From an uncultured Aquimarina sp. (GTDB lineage: Bacteria > Bacteroidota > Bacteroidia > Flavobacteriales > Flavobacteriaceae): DNA of 64,000 bases. The position numbers and the translations under genes were made by a program. Below, one piece after another: positions 49,284-58,301 of this stretch (its first letter is position 1; every line of letters starts with the position of its first letter). The stretch lies in assembly GCA_947502885.1 (NCBI GenBank), contig CANNBP010000006.1, positions 62,001-126,000 on the forward strand, in the 5' to 3' direction. The notes beneath the pieces were generated by a model. The model made no database searches, was not told where the DNA came from, and saw only the letters and a program-made list of their open reading frames with translations.

Positions 49284-49328
49284 AAACCAAAATTCCAAAG
49301 GTAATGGGGAACCTTTGGGATTTGGTTT
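49284..49328 (+). terminator. Strong hairpin, probably ending a short plus-strand transcript
   Basis: AAACCAAAATTCCAAAGGT (49284-49302) pairs with ACCTTTGGGATTTGGTTT (49311-49328), with one bulge and one T-G pair that is stable only on the plus strand. A T-rich stretch follows (ACTTTTATGTTTTTT). This makes the plus strand the likely sense. The minus-strand frame of 90 codons across it is judged spurious. Confidence 0.5.
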
Positions 49329-49531
49329 AACACTTTTATGTTTTTTAACCTACCAATACAATACATTACTAAAAGAATTAAGTTATTACTATAATTTAAT
49401 GTATTATTTTCTGTGCTCATTTTTAAGTCTTCTATACGAATATATAATCCAAAACAATATTCAATAGCACAGTAAGAATTTTCGTCTTTCTTTGTTTTGT
49501 CCCGTTTAGTATAAAACAATCCATTAAAAAA

Positions 49532-49555
49532 GCCACCTAAAATACTTTAGATGGC
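49532..49555 (-). terminator. Terminator of the M43 protease gene
   Basis: GCCACCTAAA (49532-49541) pairs with TTTAGATGGC (49546-49555) with one mismatch and a 4-nt loop. On the minus strand it is followed by six U (plus-strand A-run 49526-49531). It lies 47 bp after the protease stop codon. Confidence 0.8.
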
Positions 49556-49601
49556 CTTTTCTTGGTAATGTCCCTATTGTTAAATTGGTTAATACAAAAT
49601 C

Positions 49602-51545
49602 CTATTCTCGTATAAACCTTTTTATCGTGGTTTGATTATTTGCTTTAAATTGAACCATATATAATCCAGTTTTTAAACCTTCAATATTAACAGATCCTAC
49701 AGTATCTATCTTACCATTTCTTACACTTTGTCCTAACATGTTAATGATTTTATAAGAAACTTCTCCTAAGGTTCTTGAAGAAAGGTTAAGTATATCTCCT
49801 TTAACTGGGTTAGGATATGCACTAAAATCAGATTTTGATACAATTCCTCTTTTAGCACTACCACAAGGACCTAAGTTAGTCCATCCCGTAGCAGTTCTTT
49901 CATATAGTGTATTATTATATACCACTCTATCACCTACTGCATATGTAGTACCACTACTCCAAGCAGGAACTCCATCACATTTATCTGTTGAACATGGTGC
50001 ACATGATCCTCCACAGTCTACTCCTGTTTCATTTCCGTTTTGAATACCATCAGTACATGTTGATCCGTTTCCTGTACTAATATTTACCGTATAGTCTTCT
50101 ACTTCACCATAGCTAAATGTTTCGCATGGTGTTGGAATTCCGTTATACTTCATTGATACACGTAACCTTGTTGCACCTGAAGTAGCACTTGCTGGTACAG
50201 TAAAGGTTCCGCTTACAGATGTATCTTGACTTGCTGCCTTAGACCAAACTTGTTCATTAGCATCTGCAAAGTCTCCATCATTATTATAATCAATCCATAC
50301 CGAATACCCTTCACTATAAACTGTACTTGTCCAAGTTGGAGTTATAGTAATCGTATATGAAGAATTAGTTGATAAACTGGTAGATGTTGCTGTAAAATCA
50401 GAGTATGAAGATGCCCCAGAAGACTTATTTATACTACCTAACTGTACTCTACTAATATGCTCATCTGTAGTTGTCGTACCTTTTGATTCACAATATTGAT
50501 TATTCGTTTGACATGGGTCACAAGAACCTCCACAGTCTACACCAGTTTCATCTCCATTTTGGATACCATCATTACATGTTGGCTGAGTTACTGTACCACA
50601 CTTATCAGAAAGAGCCAAACTATGTCGTACTCCCCCAGAAAGTAATACTGCTCTCATTCTGTTCTTTTGTCCCAGTGTAAACAAGTTCATACAGGAATCA
50701 TCACTATAATCCATATAGTTTTGCACCATATCTAAGGATCCACAAGATGTATGAGTAGTTGCACAACCTCCGTTAGAAGCATCTGATTCTGGTGTATCTG
50801 ACACAAAATCATCAACTCCACAACCTCCATCACCCCAGATATGACGTAAGTTTAAAAAATGACCAATTTCATGGGTTGTTGTACGTCCTAAATTAAATGG
50901 AGCGGTTGTTGATCCTCCTGTACCAAAATAAGTTGGTCCCATCACTACACCATCGGTTGAAGCATCACCTCCTGGAAACTGTGCATATCCCAAAATTCCT
51001 CCACCTATATTACAAACCCACATATTTAAGTACTGCGAAGTATCCCAAGCATCTGTACCTCCTGAAGATGATTTTTTCATTTCATTATTAGTTCCCCAGC
51101 TAGTTCGAGTAGTTTGCTTTCGGGTAATACCAGTTGTAGCATTACCATTAGGATCTATCGTAGCTAAGCAAAACTCAATTTGACTATCGGCCGCTTGCGA
51201 CCACGTATTATCTGCATCACTATTTGTACGTCGAAAATCTTCGTTAATAACCTGTATTTGTGATTGTATCTGTGCATTACTAATGTTTTCTGCACTTGTT
51301 CGATAAAGAACGTGAATTACTACCGGTATGGTAATGATATCTCCTTCTATTGTTTTTGATTGAGCCTCTAACTGTTTCACTTTTTGTCTAGTAAAGTCTT
51401 CAATTTCGGCCATACGTTTAACCAAATTCTGATCCTTTTGCATTCGTTGTTCCAGATCATCCATTGTTGCACAATTTCTTTCTTGCGAATATGTCAATAT
51501 CGAGAAGAAAAGACATAGAAATGCGACTGCTGTAATTTTTTTCAT
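49602..51545 (-). CDS. Secreted M43 (pappalysin/cytophagalysin) metalloprotease, T9SS cargo
   Basis: A 647-residue exported zinc protease. It has a signal peptide (1-20, ending TYSQ) and a pro-region (about 21-75). The M43 catalytic domain (about 75-320) has THEIGHFLNLRHIWG, with zinc ligands near residues 225-235 and a Met-turn region in VQNYMDYSDDSCM. Two short Cys-rich segments of the form CNDGIQNGDETGVDCGGSC flank a GEVEDYTV beta domain (about 350-490). A carbohydrate-binding CBM5/12-like module (about 525-565, WSSGTTYAVGDRVVY) precedes a type A T9SS sorting domain (YPNPVKGDILNL to the end). It probably digests extracellular protein, perhaps bound to chitin-like polymers. It is monocistronic with its own terminator. 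Confidence 0.92.
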   Translation of the reverse strand: MKKITAVAFLCLFFSILTYSQERNCATMDDLEQRMQKDQNLVKRMAEIEDFTRQKVKQLEAQSKTIEGDIITIPVVIHVLYRTSAENISNAQIQSQIQVINEDFRRTNSDADNTWSQAADSQIEFCLATIDPNGNATTGITRKQTTRTSWGTNNEMKKSSSGGTDAWDTSQYLNMWVCNIGGGILGYAQFPGGDASTDGVVMGPTYFGTGGSTTAPFNLGRTTTHEIGHFLNLRHIWGDGGCGVDDFVSDTPESDASNGGCATTHTSCGSLDMVQNYMDYSDDSCMNLFTLGQKNRMRAVLLSGGVRHSLALSDKCGTVTQPTCNDGIQNGDETGVDCGGSCDPCQTNNQYCESKGTTTTDEHISRVQLGSINKSSGASSYSDFTATSTSLSTNSSYTITITPTWTSTVYSEGYSVWIDYNNDGDFADANEQVWSKAASQDTSVSGTFTVPASATSGATRLRVSMKYNGIPTPCETFSYGEVEDYTVNISTGNGSTCTDGIQNGNETGVDCGGSCAPCSTDKCDGVPAWSSGTTYAVGDRVVYNNTLYERTATGWTNLGPCGSAKRGIVSKSDFSAYPNPVKGDILNLSSRTLGEVSYKIINMLGQSVRNGKIDTVGSVNIEGLKTGLYMVQFKANNQTTIKRFIRE

Positions 51546-51869
51546 AATTAGCTTAGTTTAAATTTATATTTAGTTTGTGTTATCACTAAAACTAGGAAAT
51601 TCATATTAATCCTAGATCATTCAAACTTTTTTTAACTTTCAATTAACAAGTGTAACTATCATGTTTACAGTATTTTACATAACAACATTATGGTAAAACC
51701 CTTCCTTCATAAATTTTGTTATCAAAATATATAGCAAGAGATTCAATTCTATATTCATAAAATTTTGTTAGCATATTCTTTAATTTATTTTATTTTGAAT
51801 ATCGAAATTTAGCTTTTAAATTGGTACTCAAAATACCCTATCTATCAACCAAAACTATTACCCCAAAAT
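51546..51869. other. Intergenic region between divergent M43 and membrane-protein genes
   Basis: 324 bp, very AT-rich. The near-identical stretch CATAAA(A)TTTTGTTA occurs twice (near 51710 and 51757). No exact TAnnTTTG element is found in either direction. No gene or stable hairpin seen. Confidence 0.35.
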
Positions 51870-52226
51870 ATGAGCAATAGACAAACTACTAAATACGCAA
51901 TATATGCCGTTGCCGTCTTATGTGCAGCTTTAATAAATGAGTTTATAATTAACTATGTAAAAAAACGAATTGATCAGCAAGGATATCTTCTAGTACTAAT
52001 TGATATGCTTATCGTTGTTCTTATTTTTGCTCCCACATTTGCTTTGGTTTCAGAATACACAAAAAAACTTTCTAAAGCCTATATAAAAACTTCTAAAAAA
52101 GTGTCTAGTAGTAAAAACGGAACTTTACTAGGGTTTACTGTAGCCATAATTATATTGTTTGTACTTTTTGCATATCAACGACATCATATTAATGTTATTC
52201 AGGATCTTAAGCAACTAATTCCATAG
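51870..52226 (+). CDS. Small membrane protein of unknown function
   Basis: A 118-residue protein with three predicted membrane helices (about 9-29, 40-62 and 88-108) separated by basic loops rich in Lys and Ser (for example KKLSKAYIKTSKKVSSSK). I recognise no family. The start is the first ATG after a long AT-rich leader. It converges on the DUF4328 gene with a 20-bp gap and has no clear terminator of its own. Confidence 0.65.
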   Translation: MSNRQTTKYAIYAVAVLCAALINEFIINYVKKRIDQQGYLLVLIDMLIVVLIFAPTFALVSEYTKKLSKAYIKTSKKVSSSKNGTLLGFTVAIIILFVLFAYQRHHINVIQDLKQLIP

Positions 52227-52246
52227 TATACTATATAGTTGTATTA

Positions 52247-52942
52247 TCATTCATAAGTACTATTTAATTCATAAGCCAATTTTGATTCCATTTTTGATAA
52301 TTTGTGTACAATTAATACTAATAAAATAGCTTCAGGAAGTTGTATGATATCTGAGATCAGGATGGCTTGTGAACCTGCTATTAATTGTTCTAAGTTATCT
52401 TTTTCGAAAAAAGTTTTAAGAACAAAATGGCTTATAAAATTTGATATGATAAACAACCCCCACCACACACCAATTAGAATCTTTCCGCTTTTGAACTTAT
52501 AAGTAGGATTATATTTTTGGATGCTCTTTTGCGTTTCTTTCCATATTTCGGTCATTATTTGAAAAGGAAAAAACAAAACAATCAAAGGTATAAACCAAGA
52601 CCAAATTGCCATTGACTCTCTGTATCTTAAGTAATCGATTTCTAATCGATGTAGATTCGCATATGCTCTTCTAAACCATAAGAGAAATACGACTATAGAA
52701 AGTGTATGCATTATTGATTGAAGTACTCCAATAACTCTTTGTCTTAAATCATTATTGTGTGCTTGATCTTCTTCAATATAATGTTTTAAATAAGCATTTT
52801 TTAACAATGTCAATTCAAAGTAACCGGAAACGATACTTACACTTATCAAACTAATTAGAACACAAAATACTATGATAACTATTTTTGCTCTTTTAGAATT
52901 ATCCTTAACTTCTCCTATCCCTATATTACTATTCTTTCTCAT
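52247..52942 (-). CDS. DUF4328 family membrane protein
   Basis: A 231-residue membrane protein with about five helices (near 20-42, 75-97, 110-130, 150-172 and 190-212). The family motif is clear: FRRAYANLHRLE followed by WSWFIPLIVLFFPFQIMTEIW. The function of DUF4328 is not known. Two gene-poor kilobases lie upstream. The charged C-terminus ends in SKMESKLAYELNSTYE. Confidence 0.85.
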   Translation of the reverse strand: MRKNSNIGIGEVKDNSKRAKIVIIVFCVLISLISVSIVSGYFELTLLKNAYLKHYIEEDQAHNNDLRQRVIGVLQSIMHTLSIVVFLLWFRRAYANLHRLEIDYLRYRESMAIWSWFIPLIVLFFPFQIMTEIWKETQKSIQKYNPTYKFKSGKILIGVWWGLFIISNFISHFVLKTFFEKDNLEQLIAGSQAILISDIIQLPEAILLVLIVHKLSKMESKLAYELNSTYE

Positions 52943-53287
52943 TTTTTAAACTTGACATGTGTATAACCATTAAAACAATCACGTGTTTATGCATGTATTA
53001 CCATATGTTTATAATAACATCTTGAAGATAACTTAGAGTCAATTTGTTTAAAATTGACTTCAATGAATGATTCATATAAATGGGATAGTATCTACAGATA
53101 GAGATTAAACCATAGCTAGAGCAATGATCTCTTTATAAAGCTTAATATTATTTTCTAATCGTATTTTATAAACAACTACAACGCGAATGTTGTATTTTGG
53201 GTAGGAATAGCTGTATAGCGATGACGAATATACTAATTATTTACAAAAATTAACATCTTTAATTGTAAAGTAACTCGTTCTATTATT

Positions 53288-53421
53288 AAAAAAACAACCC
53301 CCAGTGGTTAACTACTCCTCTAGGGGTCTAGGCCGAAACAATAAAAAAATTAAACTAACTCAACTTACACTCAATTTAACATGTCTCGGCTTCTCTTCTG
53401 TATTTTACCACAAAAAGCGGT
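53288..53421 (-). ncRNA. Candidate structured small RNA ending in a terminator
   Basis: Three hairpins lie in a row. First, ACCGC-UUUUU-GUGGU (53421-53407). Second, GCCGAGACA (53390-53382) with UGUUUCGGC (53340-53332). Third, a terminator stem ACCCCUAGAGG / CCACUGGGGGU (53327-53297) followed by a U-run (53294-53288). Each of the three contains a G-U pair on the minus strand that becomes an A-C mismatch on the plus strand, which points to a minus-strand RNA. An exact -7 element lies at 53614-53607, so the transcript could be about 310 nt. No known family recognised. Confidence 0.45.
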
Positions 53422-53960
53422 TCATTCTATAATATAAATGTGTGTATTTTTTGATATGTTTACCCTTAACATAGTATCCTTTCAATAATGAATAATATAC
53501 TCATAAAACAGAAAAAATCCAAAAATCAATATTGATCAAAACATAGAGTTTTGAGAAAATCATTTGGTAATATTTTTACAATTGGCAATAAATCATGTTC
53601 AAAAAGCAAACTTACAATCTATAAAGACCTCATTTACACACACTTAACATACATACTTATCAACAGCTAACCTGTAAATTATATCACCTAAGAGTATTAA
53701 CGTTAATTTATTGCATGTATTTTCTTACTTATCTGTTTTAATTTGATTCTTTATCAAATATGTTTTTTCAAATAGAATATCGCAAGTTTAATTTTTGATT
53801 GTAATTTCCCCTCGTAATTGTAGCACAAATATATTCAATTCTTTTTGGATAACAAAAGGTATCCATTCTTAGACACTTATTGTATCTAAGCATTCATTGT
53901 AATGAAACTGTTATAATTTCAGAAAAACATTTATACTAAAAACCTAATTCACAAAACAAC

Positions 53961-53987
53961 AAAGACGACCTTTATAAGGTCGTCTTT
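53961..53987. terminator. Terminator of the barrel-protein gene
   Basis: A 12-bp perfect stem, AAAGACGACCTT (53961-53972) with AAGGTCGTCTTT (53976-53987), has a 3-nt loop. It lies 29 bp after the stop of the minus-strand gene. The tail is A/T-rich on both sides. Confidence 0.8.
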
Positions 53988-54015
53988 ACATATATTTCGA
54001 AATAATAAGTTTGTA

Positions 54016-54567
54016 TTATTTACCTCCAAAAGTAAATAATAATCCCAAATTAACAGTAATATCATTTACAGTAGCATCACCAGATTTACCAGCACTTAAA
54101 TAAGCAACATTCATATTAAGAACTCCATACTTAAAACCTAACGCAGGGCGAAATGCAAAGTTAGAGGTACTTGTATCGGCCTGAGCATCTTCTAGTGCAG
54201 TTGGCTCATCAAATTCTACAGATCCTATACTAGCCAAACCTAATCCTAAACTTCCGTAAGGTCTAAAACCTTCTTTTGTAAAGTAATATCGACCGTTTAA
54301 CATATAACTTCCTATAGCAACCGCGCCAACAGATAACCCATTAACATCTCCTCCTGCCAAGAATTCTCCATGGTATATTATAGAAACATCAATGTCTTCT
54401 GTAACGCCATAACCTAATTCAAGGTGTGCAGCAAGTCCACCATCTGTAAAATCAGCAATATCACCAGAAGGTATAGCATAACCAAATCCTAAACCAAGTT
54501 TAACTTGTGCATTTGTAGCTGTCATACCAAATAAAGCAACGACTGCTAGTAGTAATAATTTTTTCAT
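54016..54567 (-). CDS. Outer-membrane beta-barrel protein (OmpW/OprF-like fold)
   Basis: An 8-stranded-type barrel protein. The frame opens at 54621, but I start at the ATG at 54567. The preceding 18 codons encode an improbable acidic/hydrophobic lead, whereas MKKLLLLAVVALFGMTATNA is a perfect signal peptide. The mature ~163 residues alternate polar and hydrophobic positions with Gly and aromatic residues (KLGLGFGYAIPSGD, YYFTKEGFRPYGSLGLGL) and end in a barrel strand (VNLGLLFTFGGK). It is likely a small porin or structural outer-membrane protein of unknown specificity, and appears monocistronic. Confidence 0.85.
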   Translation of the reverse strand: MKKLLLLAVVALFGMTATNAQVKLGLGFGYAIPSGDIADFTDGGLAAHLELGYGVTEDIDVSIIYHGEFLAGGDVNGLSVGAVAIGSYMLNGRYYFTKEGFRPYGSLGLGLASIGSVEFDEPTALEDAQADTSTSNFAFRPALGFKYGVLNMNVAYLSAGKSGDATVNDITVNLGLLFTFGGK

Positions 54568-54757
54568 AATTAATTCAGTTTTATCGATTAAGTGTGTGAA
54601 TATATCGATAAAAAACAACAATTAACAAGTTTTTTGTTCATAAAATTCAAAACCAAACACAATTACCTAGCACACAACAAGTTATAATCATCCCCTCTAA
54701 GCATGTTTTTTCACAAAAGATTATGATTTTGGCATCTTAGGAAAATTACTCTTAAAA

Positions 54758-56023
54758 TTATATCAAAAACTGAAAAAGATCAGGTTTATCATTTAAATAG
54801 TCACCATAAAAGTTAAGGTTTTTCATTCGATCAACTAATGGTTTAAGATCCTTTTTATCCTTTAACTCTATACCAACCACTGCAGGGGCATTTTCTCTAC
54901 TTGACTTCTTAGAGTACTCAAAATGAGTAATATCATCATTAGGTCCTAATACTTCACCAACAAATTGTTTTAAAGCACCAGCTCTTTGCGGAAAACGTAT
55001 AATAAAATAATGCTTTAAATCGGCATATAACAATGCTCTTTCCTTTATTTCTGCTGTTCTTGTAATATCATTATTACTACCACTAATCAAGCAAACTACA
55101 TTTTTACCTTTGATTTCTTCTTTATAAAACTCTAAAGCTGCTAATGTTAGAGCACCTGCCGGCTCCACCACAATAGCATCTCTATTATATAACTCTAAAA
55201 TTGTTTGGCATACCAACCCTTCTGGCACAGTAATCATATCAGCAAGACTCGAACTACATATATCAAAATTAAGCTGTCCGACTTTTTGTACCGCTGCACC
55301 ATCAATAAATTTATCGATATTAAGAATTTCTGTGTTCTTATTATTCTTAATTGAGGTAAGCATTGAAGGAGCTCCTTCTGGTTCGACTCCGATAATTTTT
55401 GTTTTGGGTGATAAAGCTTGCATGGCGGCACAAACTCCCGAAGCTAATCCCCCTCCTCCTACTGGAACAAAAATATAGTCAATAGGTACATCAACTTGTT
55501 TAAAAATTTCTAAACCAATGGTTCCTTGTCCTTCAATAATTTTTTCATCATCAAAAGGGTGTACAAATGTCTTTCCTTGTTCAATACATGCTTTTTCTGC
55601 CGCTTTAGAAGCATCATCAAATGTATCCCCTTCCAAAACAATATTTACATATTTACCACCAAACATTTGTGTTTGAGCTATTTTTTGTTTTGGAGTAACA
55701 GAAGGCATATAAATTGTCCCCTCTATTCCCAAATGATTACAAGAAAAAGCAACTCCTTGAGCATGGTTTCCTGCACTTGCACAAACTACTCCATTTTTAA
55801 GTTGTTCTGGCTCAAGTGAACTTATTTTATTAAAAGCTCCTCTAATTTTATACGAACGTACCCTTTGTAGATCTTCTCTTTTTAACAAGATATTACTCTC
55901 ATACCTTTGAGAATATCGAATACTATTCATTAACGGCGTAACCATTGCCACATCCTTTATCGTAGAAACTGCTCTTTGAATATCTTCTAATTCTGGAAAA
56001 TATTTTGCGGTATCGGCACTCAT
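54758..56023 (-). CDS. ilvA: Threonine ammonia-lyase (threonine deaminase)
   Basis: Converts L-threonine to 2-oxobutanoate and ammonia, the committed step to isoleucine. A 421-residue PLP enzyme: Lys59 in RSYKIRGAFNK forms the Schiff base, the phosphate-binding loop GGGGLASG is near residues 189-196, and the Asn/Ser-rich ASAGNHAQG block is present. The C-terminal ~90 residues form one ACT-like regulatory domain, so feedback control by isoleucine is likely. The shorter form with one ACT-like unit is common in Bacteroidota. It is the last gene of the ilv operon, separated from ilvC by 121 bp with two hairpins. No clear terminator follows. Confidence 0.93.
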   Translation of the reverse strand: MSADTAKYFPELEDIQRAVSTIKDVAMVTPLMNSIRYSQRYESNILLKREDLQRVRSYKIRGAFNKISSLEPEQLKNGVVCASAGNHAQGVAFSCNHLGIEGTIYMPSVTPKQKIAQTQMFGGKYVNIVLEGDTFDDASKAAEKACIEQGKTFVHPFDDEKIIEGQGTIGLEIFKQVDVPIDYIFVPVGGGGLASGVCAAMQALSPKTKIIGVEPEGAPSMLTSIKNNKNTEILNIDKFIDGAAVQKVGQLNFDICSSSLADMITVPEGLVCQTILELYNRDAIVVEPAGALTLAALEFYKEEIKGKNVVCLISGSNNDITRTAEIKERALLYADLKHYFIIRFPQRAGALKQFVGEVLGPNDDITHFEYSKKSSRENAPAVVGIELKDKKDLKPLVDRMKNLNFYGDYLNDKPDLFQFLI

Positions 56024-56047
56024 ATCTCTAAACCCTATTTATGTTAA

Positions 56048-56126
56048 ACCCGAGTACTGTATTAGAAATTATAATACAAAACTCGGGTCTTAATACACGT
56101 CCTAAATCTTAAAATTGAGATTTAGG
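56048..56126 (-). repeat. Intercistronic hairpins between ilvC and ilvA
   Basis: ACCCGAGT (56048-56055) pairs with ACTCGGGT (56081-56088), enclosing an inner GTATTA / TAATAC stem. Directly after it, CCTAAATCT (56101-56109) pairs with AGATTTAGG (56118-56126). Neither is followed by a U-run, so they probably act in processing, mRNA stability or partial termination inside the operon. Confidence 0.5.
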
Positions 56127-56144
56127 TTAATAAATTTATATCAA

Positions 56145-57623
56145 TTATACTATTGGTTTCATAGCTGTCATAGATGCTCTTAATCTAGCACCAACTTCTT
56201 CTATTGGGTGATTTCTTAAAGCAGCATTTACTTCAATTAATTTTGCATTATCTACACGTTCATTAGAAGCAACTTCATCATAAGCTTTACCAATAACATC
56301 TGTATCGATGTTTTTCATAAAGTCTGTTAATAAAGGTTTACAAGCATGATCAAATAAGTAACATCCGTACTCTGCAGTATCAGAAATTACACGATTCATT
56401 TCAAACAACTTCTTACGAGCGATAGTATTTGCAATAAGCGGAGTTTCATGTAAAGATTCGTAGTATGCAGATTCTGCAATAATTCCTGATTCTGTCATTG
56501 CTTCAAAAGCTAACTCTACACCAGCTCTTACCATTGCTACCATCAACACTCCATTATCATAAAACTCTTGCTCAGAAATCTCTACATCACCAGCTGGTGT
56601 TTTTTCAAATGCAGTCTCACCAGTAGCTGCTCTCCAAGACAATAAGTTTTTATCATCATTAGCCCAGTCTTCCATCATCGTTTTAGAAAAATGACCTGTC
56701 ATGATATCATCCATATGTTTTTGAAATAATGGACGCATAATACCTTTAAGTTCTTCTGATAATTCAAAAGCTTTGATTTTAGACACATTAGATAGTCTAT
56801 CCATCATATTAGTGATCCCACCATACTTCATACCTTCAGTAATAGTTTCCCAACCATACTGAATTAACTTTGAAGCATACCCAGCATCAATACCTTTTTC
56901 TACCATTTTATCAAAGCAAAGAATCGATCCTGTTTGTAACAAACCACAAAGAATAGTTTGCTCTCCCATTAAATCTGATTTTACTTCTGCAACAAAAGAA
57001 GATTCTAATACTCCTGCTTTATGTCCTCCAGTACCTGCTGCATAAGCTTTAGCTTGCGCCAATCCATGCCCTTTAGGATCATTCTCTGGGTGAACTGCAA
57101 TTAGAGTTGGTACTCCAAAACCTCTTTTATACTCTTCTCTTACTTCTGATCCTGGGCACTTTGGTGCTACCATGATTACAGTAAGGTCTTTACGAATTTG
57201 CATACCTTCTTCTACGATATTAAATCCATGAGAGTAAGACAACGTTGCTCCTTCTTTCATAATAGGCATTACAGTCTTAACTACCTGAGTATGTTGTTTA
57301 TCTGGAGTAAGGTTGATGACTAAATCTGCATTAGGAATTAACTCATCATATGTTCCTACAGTAAAACCATTCTCAGTCGCATTAACATACGATTGTCTTT
57401 TTTCTTTAACAGCAGCCTCACGTAAGGCATAAGAGATATCCAAACCAGAATCTCTCATGTTCAATCCTTGGTTAAGACCTTGAGCTCCACATCCTACGAT
57501 AGTGATTTTCTTTCCTTTTAATGCTTCTACTCCTTCTGAAAATTCAGAAGCATCCATGAATCTACATTTTGCTAGCTGAGTTAATTGATCTCTTAATGAT
57601 AGCGTATTAAAATAATTTGCCAT
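56145..57623 (-). CDS. ilvC: Ketol-acid reductoisomerase, long (class II) form
   Basis: NADPH-dependent isomeroreductase of the isoleucine/valine pathway, turning acetolactate and acetohydroxybutyrate into dihydroxy acids. Its 492 residues match the long class II form of enterobacteria and plants, which has a duplicated C-terminal domain, and not the ~330-residue class I form. The Rossmann motif [19 protein letters not shown] is near residues 34-52. The acidic metal-binding helix is in [13 protein letters not shown]. The C-terminal half (about 330-492) repeats the all-helical knotted domain. It is the fourth gene of the operon. Confidence 0.95.
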   Translation of the reverse strand: MANYFNTLSLRDQLTQLAKCRFMDASEFSEGVEALKGKKITIVGCGAQGLNQGLNMRDSGLDISYALREAAVKEKRQSYVNATENGFTVGTYDELIPNADLVINLTPDKQHTQVVKTVMPIMKEGATLSYSHGFNIVEEGMQIRKDLTVIMVAPKCPGSEVREEYKRGFGVPTLIAVHPENDPKGHGLAQAKAYAAGTGGHKAGVLESSFVAEVKSDLMGEQTILCGLLQTGSILCFDKMVEKGIDAGYASKLIQYGWETITEGMKYGGITNMMDRLSNVSKIKAFELSEELKGIMRPLFQKHMDDIMTGHFSKTMMEDWANDDKNLLSWRAATGETAFEKTPAGDVEISEQEFYDNGVLMVAMVRAGVELAFEAMTESGIIAESAYYESLHETPLIANTIARKKLFEMNRVISDTAEYGCYLFDHACKPLLTDFMKNIDTDVIGKAYDEVASNERVDNAKLIEVNAALRNHPIEEVGARLRASMTAMKPIV

Positions 57624-57762
57624 TTCCTTCTTATTAGGTTTGTTGTTTTTTCCGTTAAACGGAAATAAGGTTTAGTTTATTTTTATTAATTTCTGTGATT
57701 TTTCAAAAAGCTACAAAGATAATTAAACTCTGGTTTATACTTTAAGAAAAAGGATTATATTA

Positions 57763-58299
57763 TTAGCCAACAGCCTCTTCTGAAAAATCTTCTAGTACTG
57801 TCGAGATGTTCATTTTTTCTTTGGTAACTGCAATTCTACCCGAACGCACAAATTGCATTAGTCCAAATGGCTCTAGCTTGTCATATAATGATTCAACTTC
57901 ATTACGTCTACCTGTTTTTTCTAATACGAAAAACTCTGGTGTTACTGTAACAATATTGGCATTACTATCTTTGATAACATTTTGTATTTGCCTGTTTTCG
58001 AATAATAGATTTGATGCAACTTTAAACAAAGCTGTTTCTTGATATATAGTTTCATCATCTTTATGATAAAAAGCTCTAATCACTTCGATTTGCTTTTCTA
58101 TTTGACCTATTATCTTTTTTACTTGCTCTTCTGTAATGTTAACTACAATAGTAAAACGATATACATCTTTTATCTCAGAAACAGAAGCCGTAAAACTGTC
58201 AAGGTTAATATGACGTCTCAGAAATATTGCCGAAATTCTATTTAGCAATCCTATATTATTTTCGGTATATACCGATATCGTATAATTCTCTTTTTCCAT
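57763..58299 (-). CDS. ilvN: Acetolactate synthase small (regulatory) subunit
   Basis: A 178-residue regulatory subunit that binds valine through an N-terminal ACT domain (about residues 5-80, starting YTISVYTENNIGLLNRISAI) and activates the large subunit. The C-terminal domain (about 90-165) carries the activation interface. It starts 2 bp after the ilvB stop, ensuring equal synthesis. Downstream, a hairpin TTTCCG / CGGAAA lies at 57649-57665 in the gap before ilvC. The gene could equally be called ilvH. Confidence 0.92.
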   Translation of the reverse strand: MEKENYTISVYTENNIGLLNRISAIFLRRHINLDSFTASVSEIKDVYRFTIVVNITEEQVKKIIGQIEKQIEVIRAFYHKDDETIYQETALFKVASNLLFENRQIQNVIKDSNANIVTVTPEFFVLEKTGRRNEVESLYDKLEPFGLMQFVRSGRIAVTKEKMNISTVLEDFSEEAVG

Positions 58300-58301
58300 A
58301 A

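Larger units (their letters stand above)
52943..54015. other. Gene-poor region of about 1.1 kb
   Basis: No reading frame of convincing length or composition on either strand. The notable contents are a minus-strand terminator with upstream hairpins at 53288-53421 (separate entry), an exact -7 element TAAGTTTG on the minus strand at 53614-53607, and the terminator of the downstream barrel gene at 53961-53987. The rest is AT-rich and featureless. Confidence 0.5.

Noticed and set aside
49247..49519. A 90-codon minus-strand gene
   Set aside because: It runs through a strong hairpin whose complementarity explains part of its codons, and composition and context do not look like a protein.
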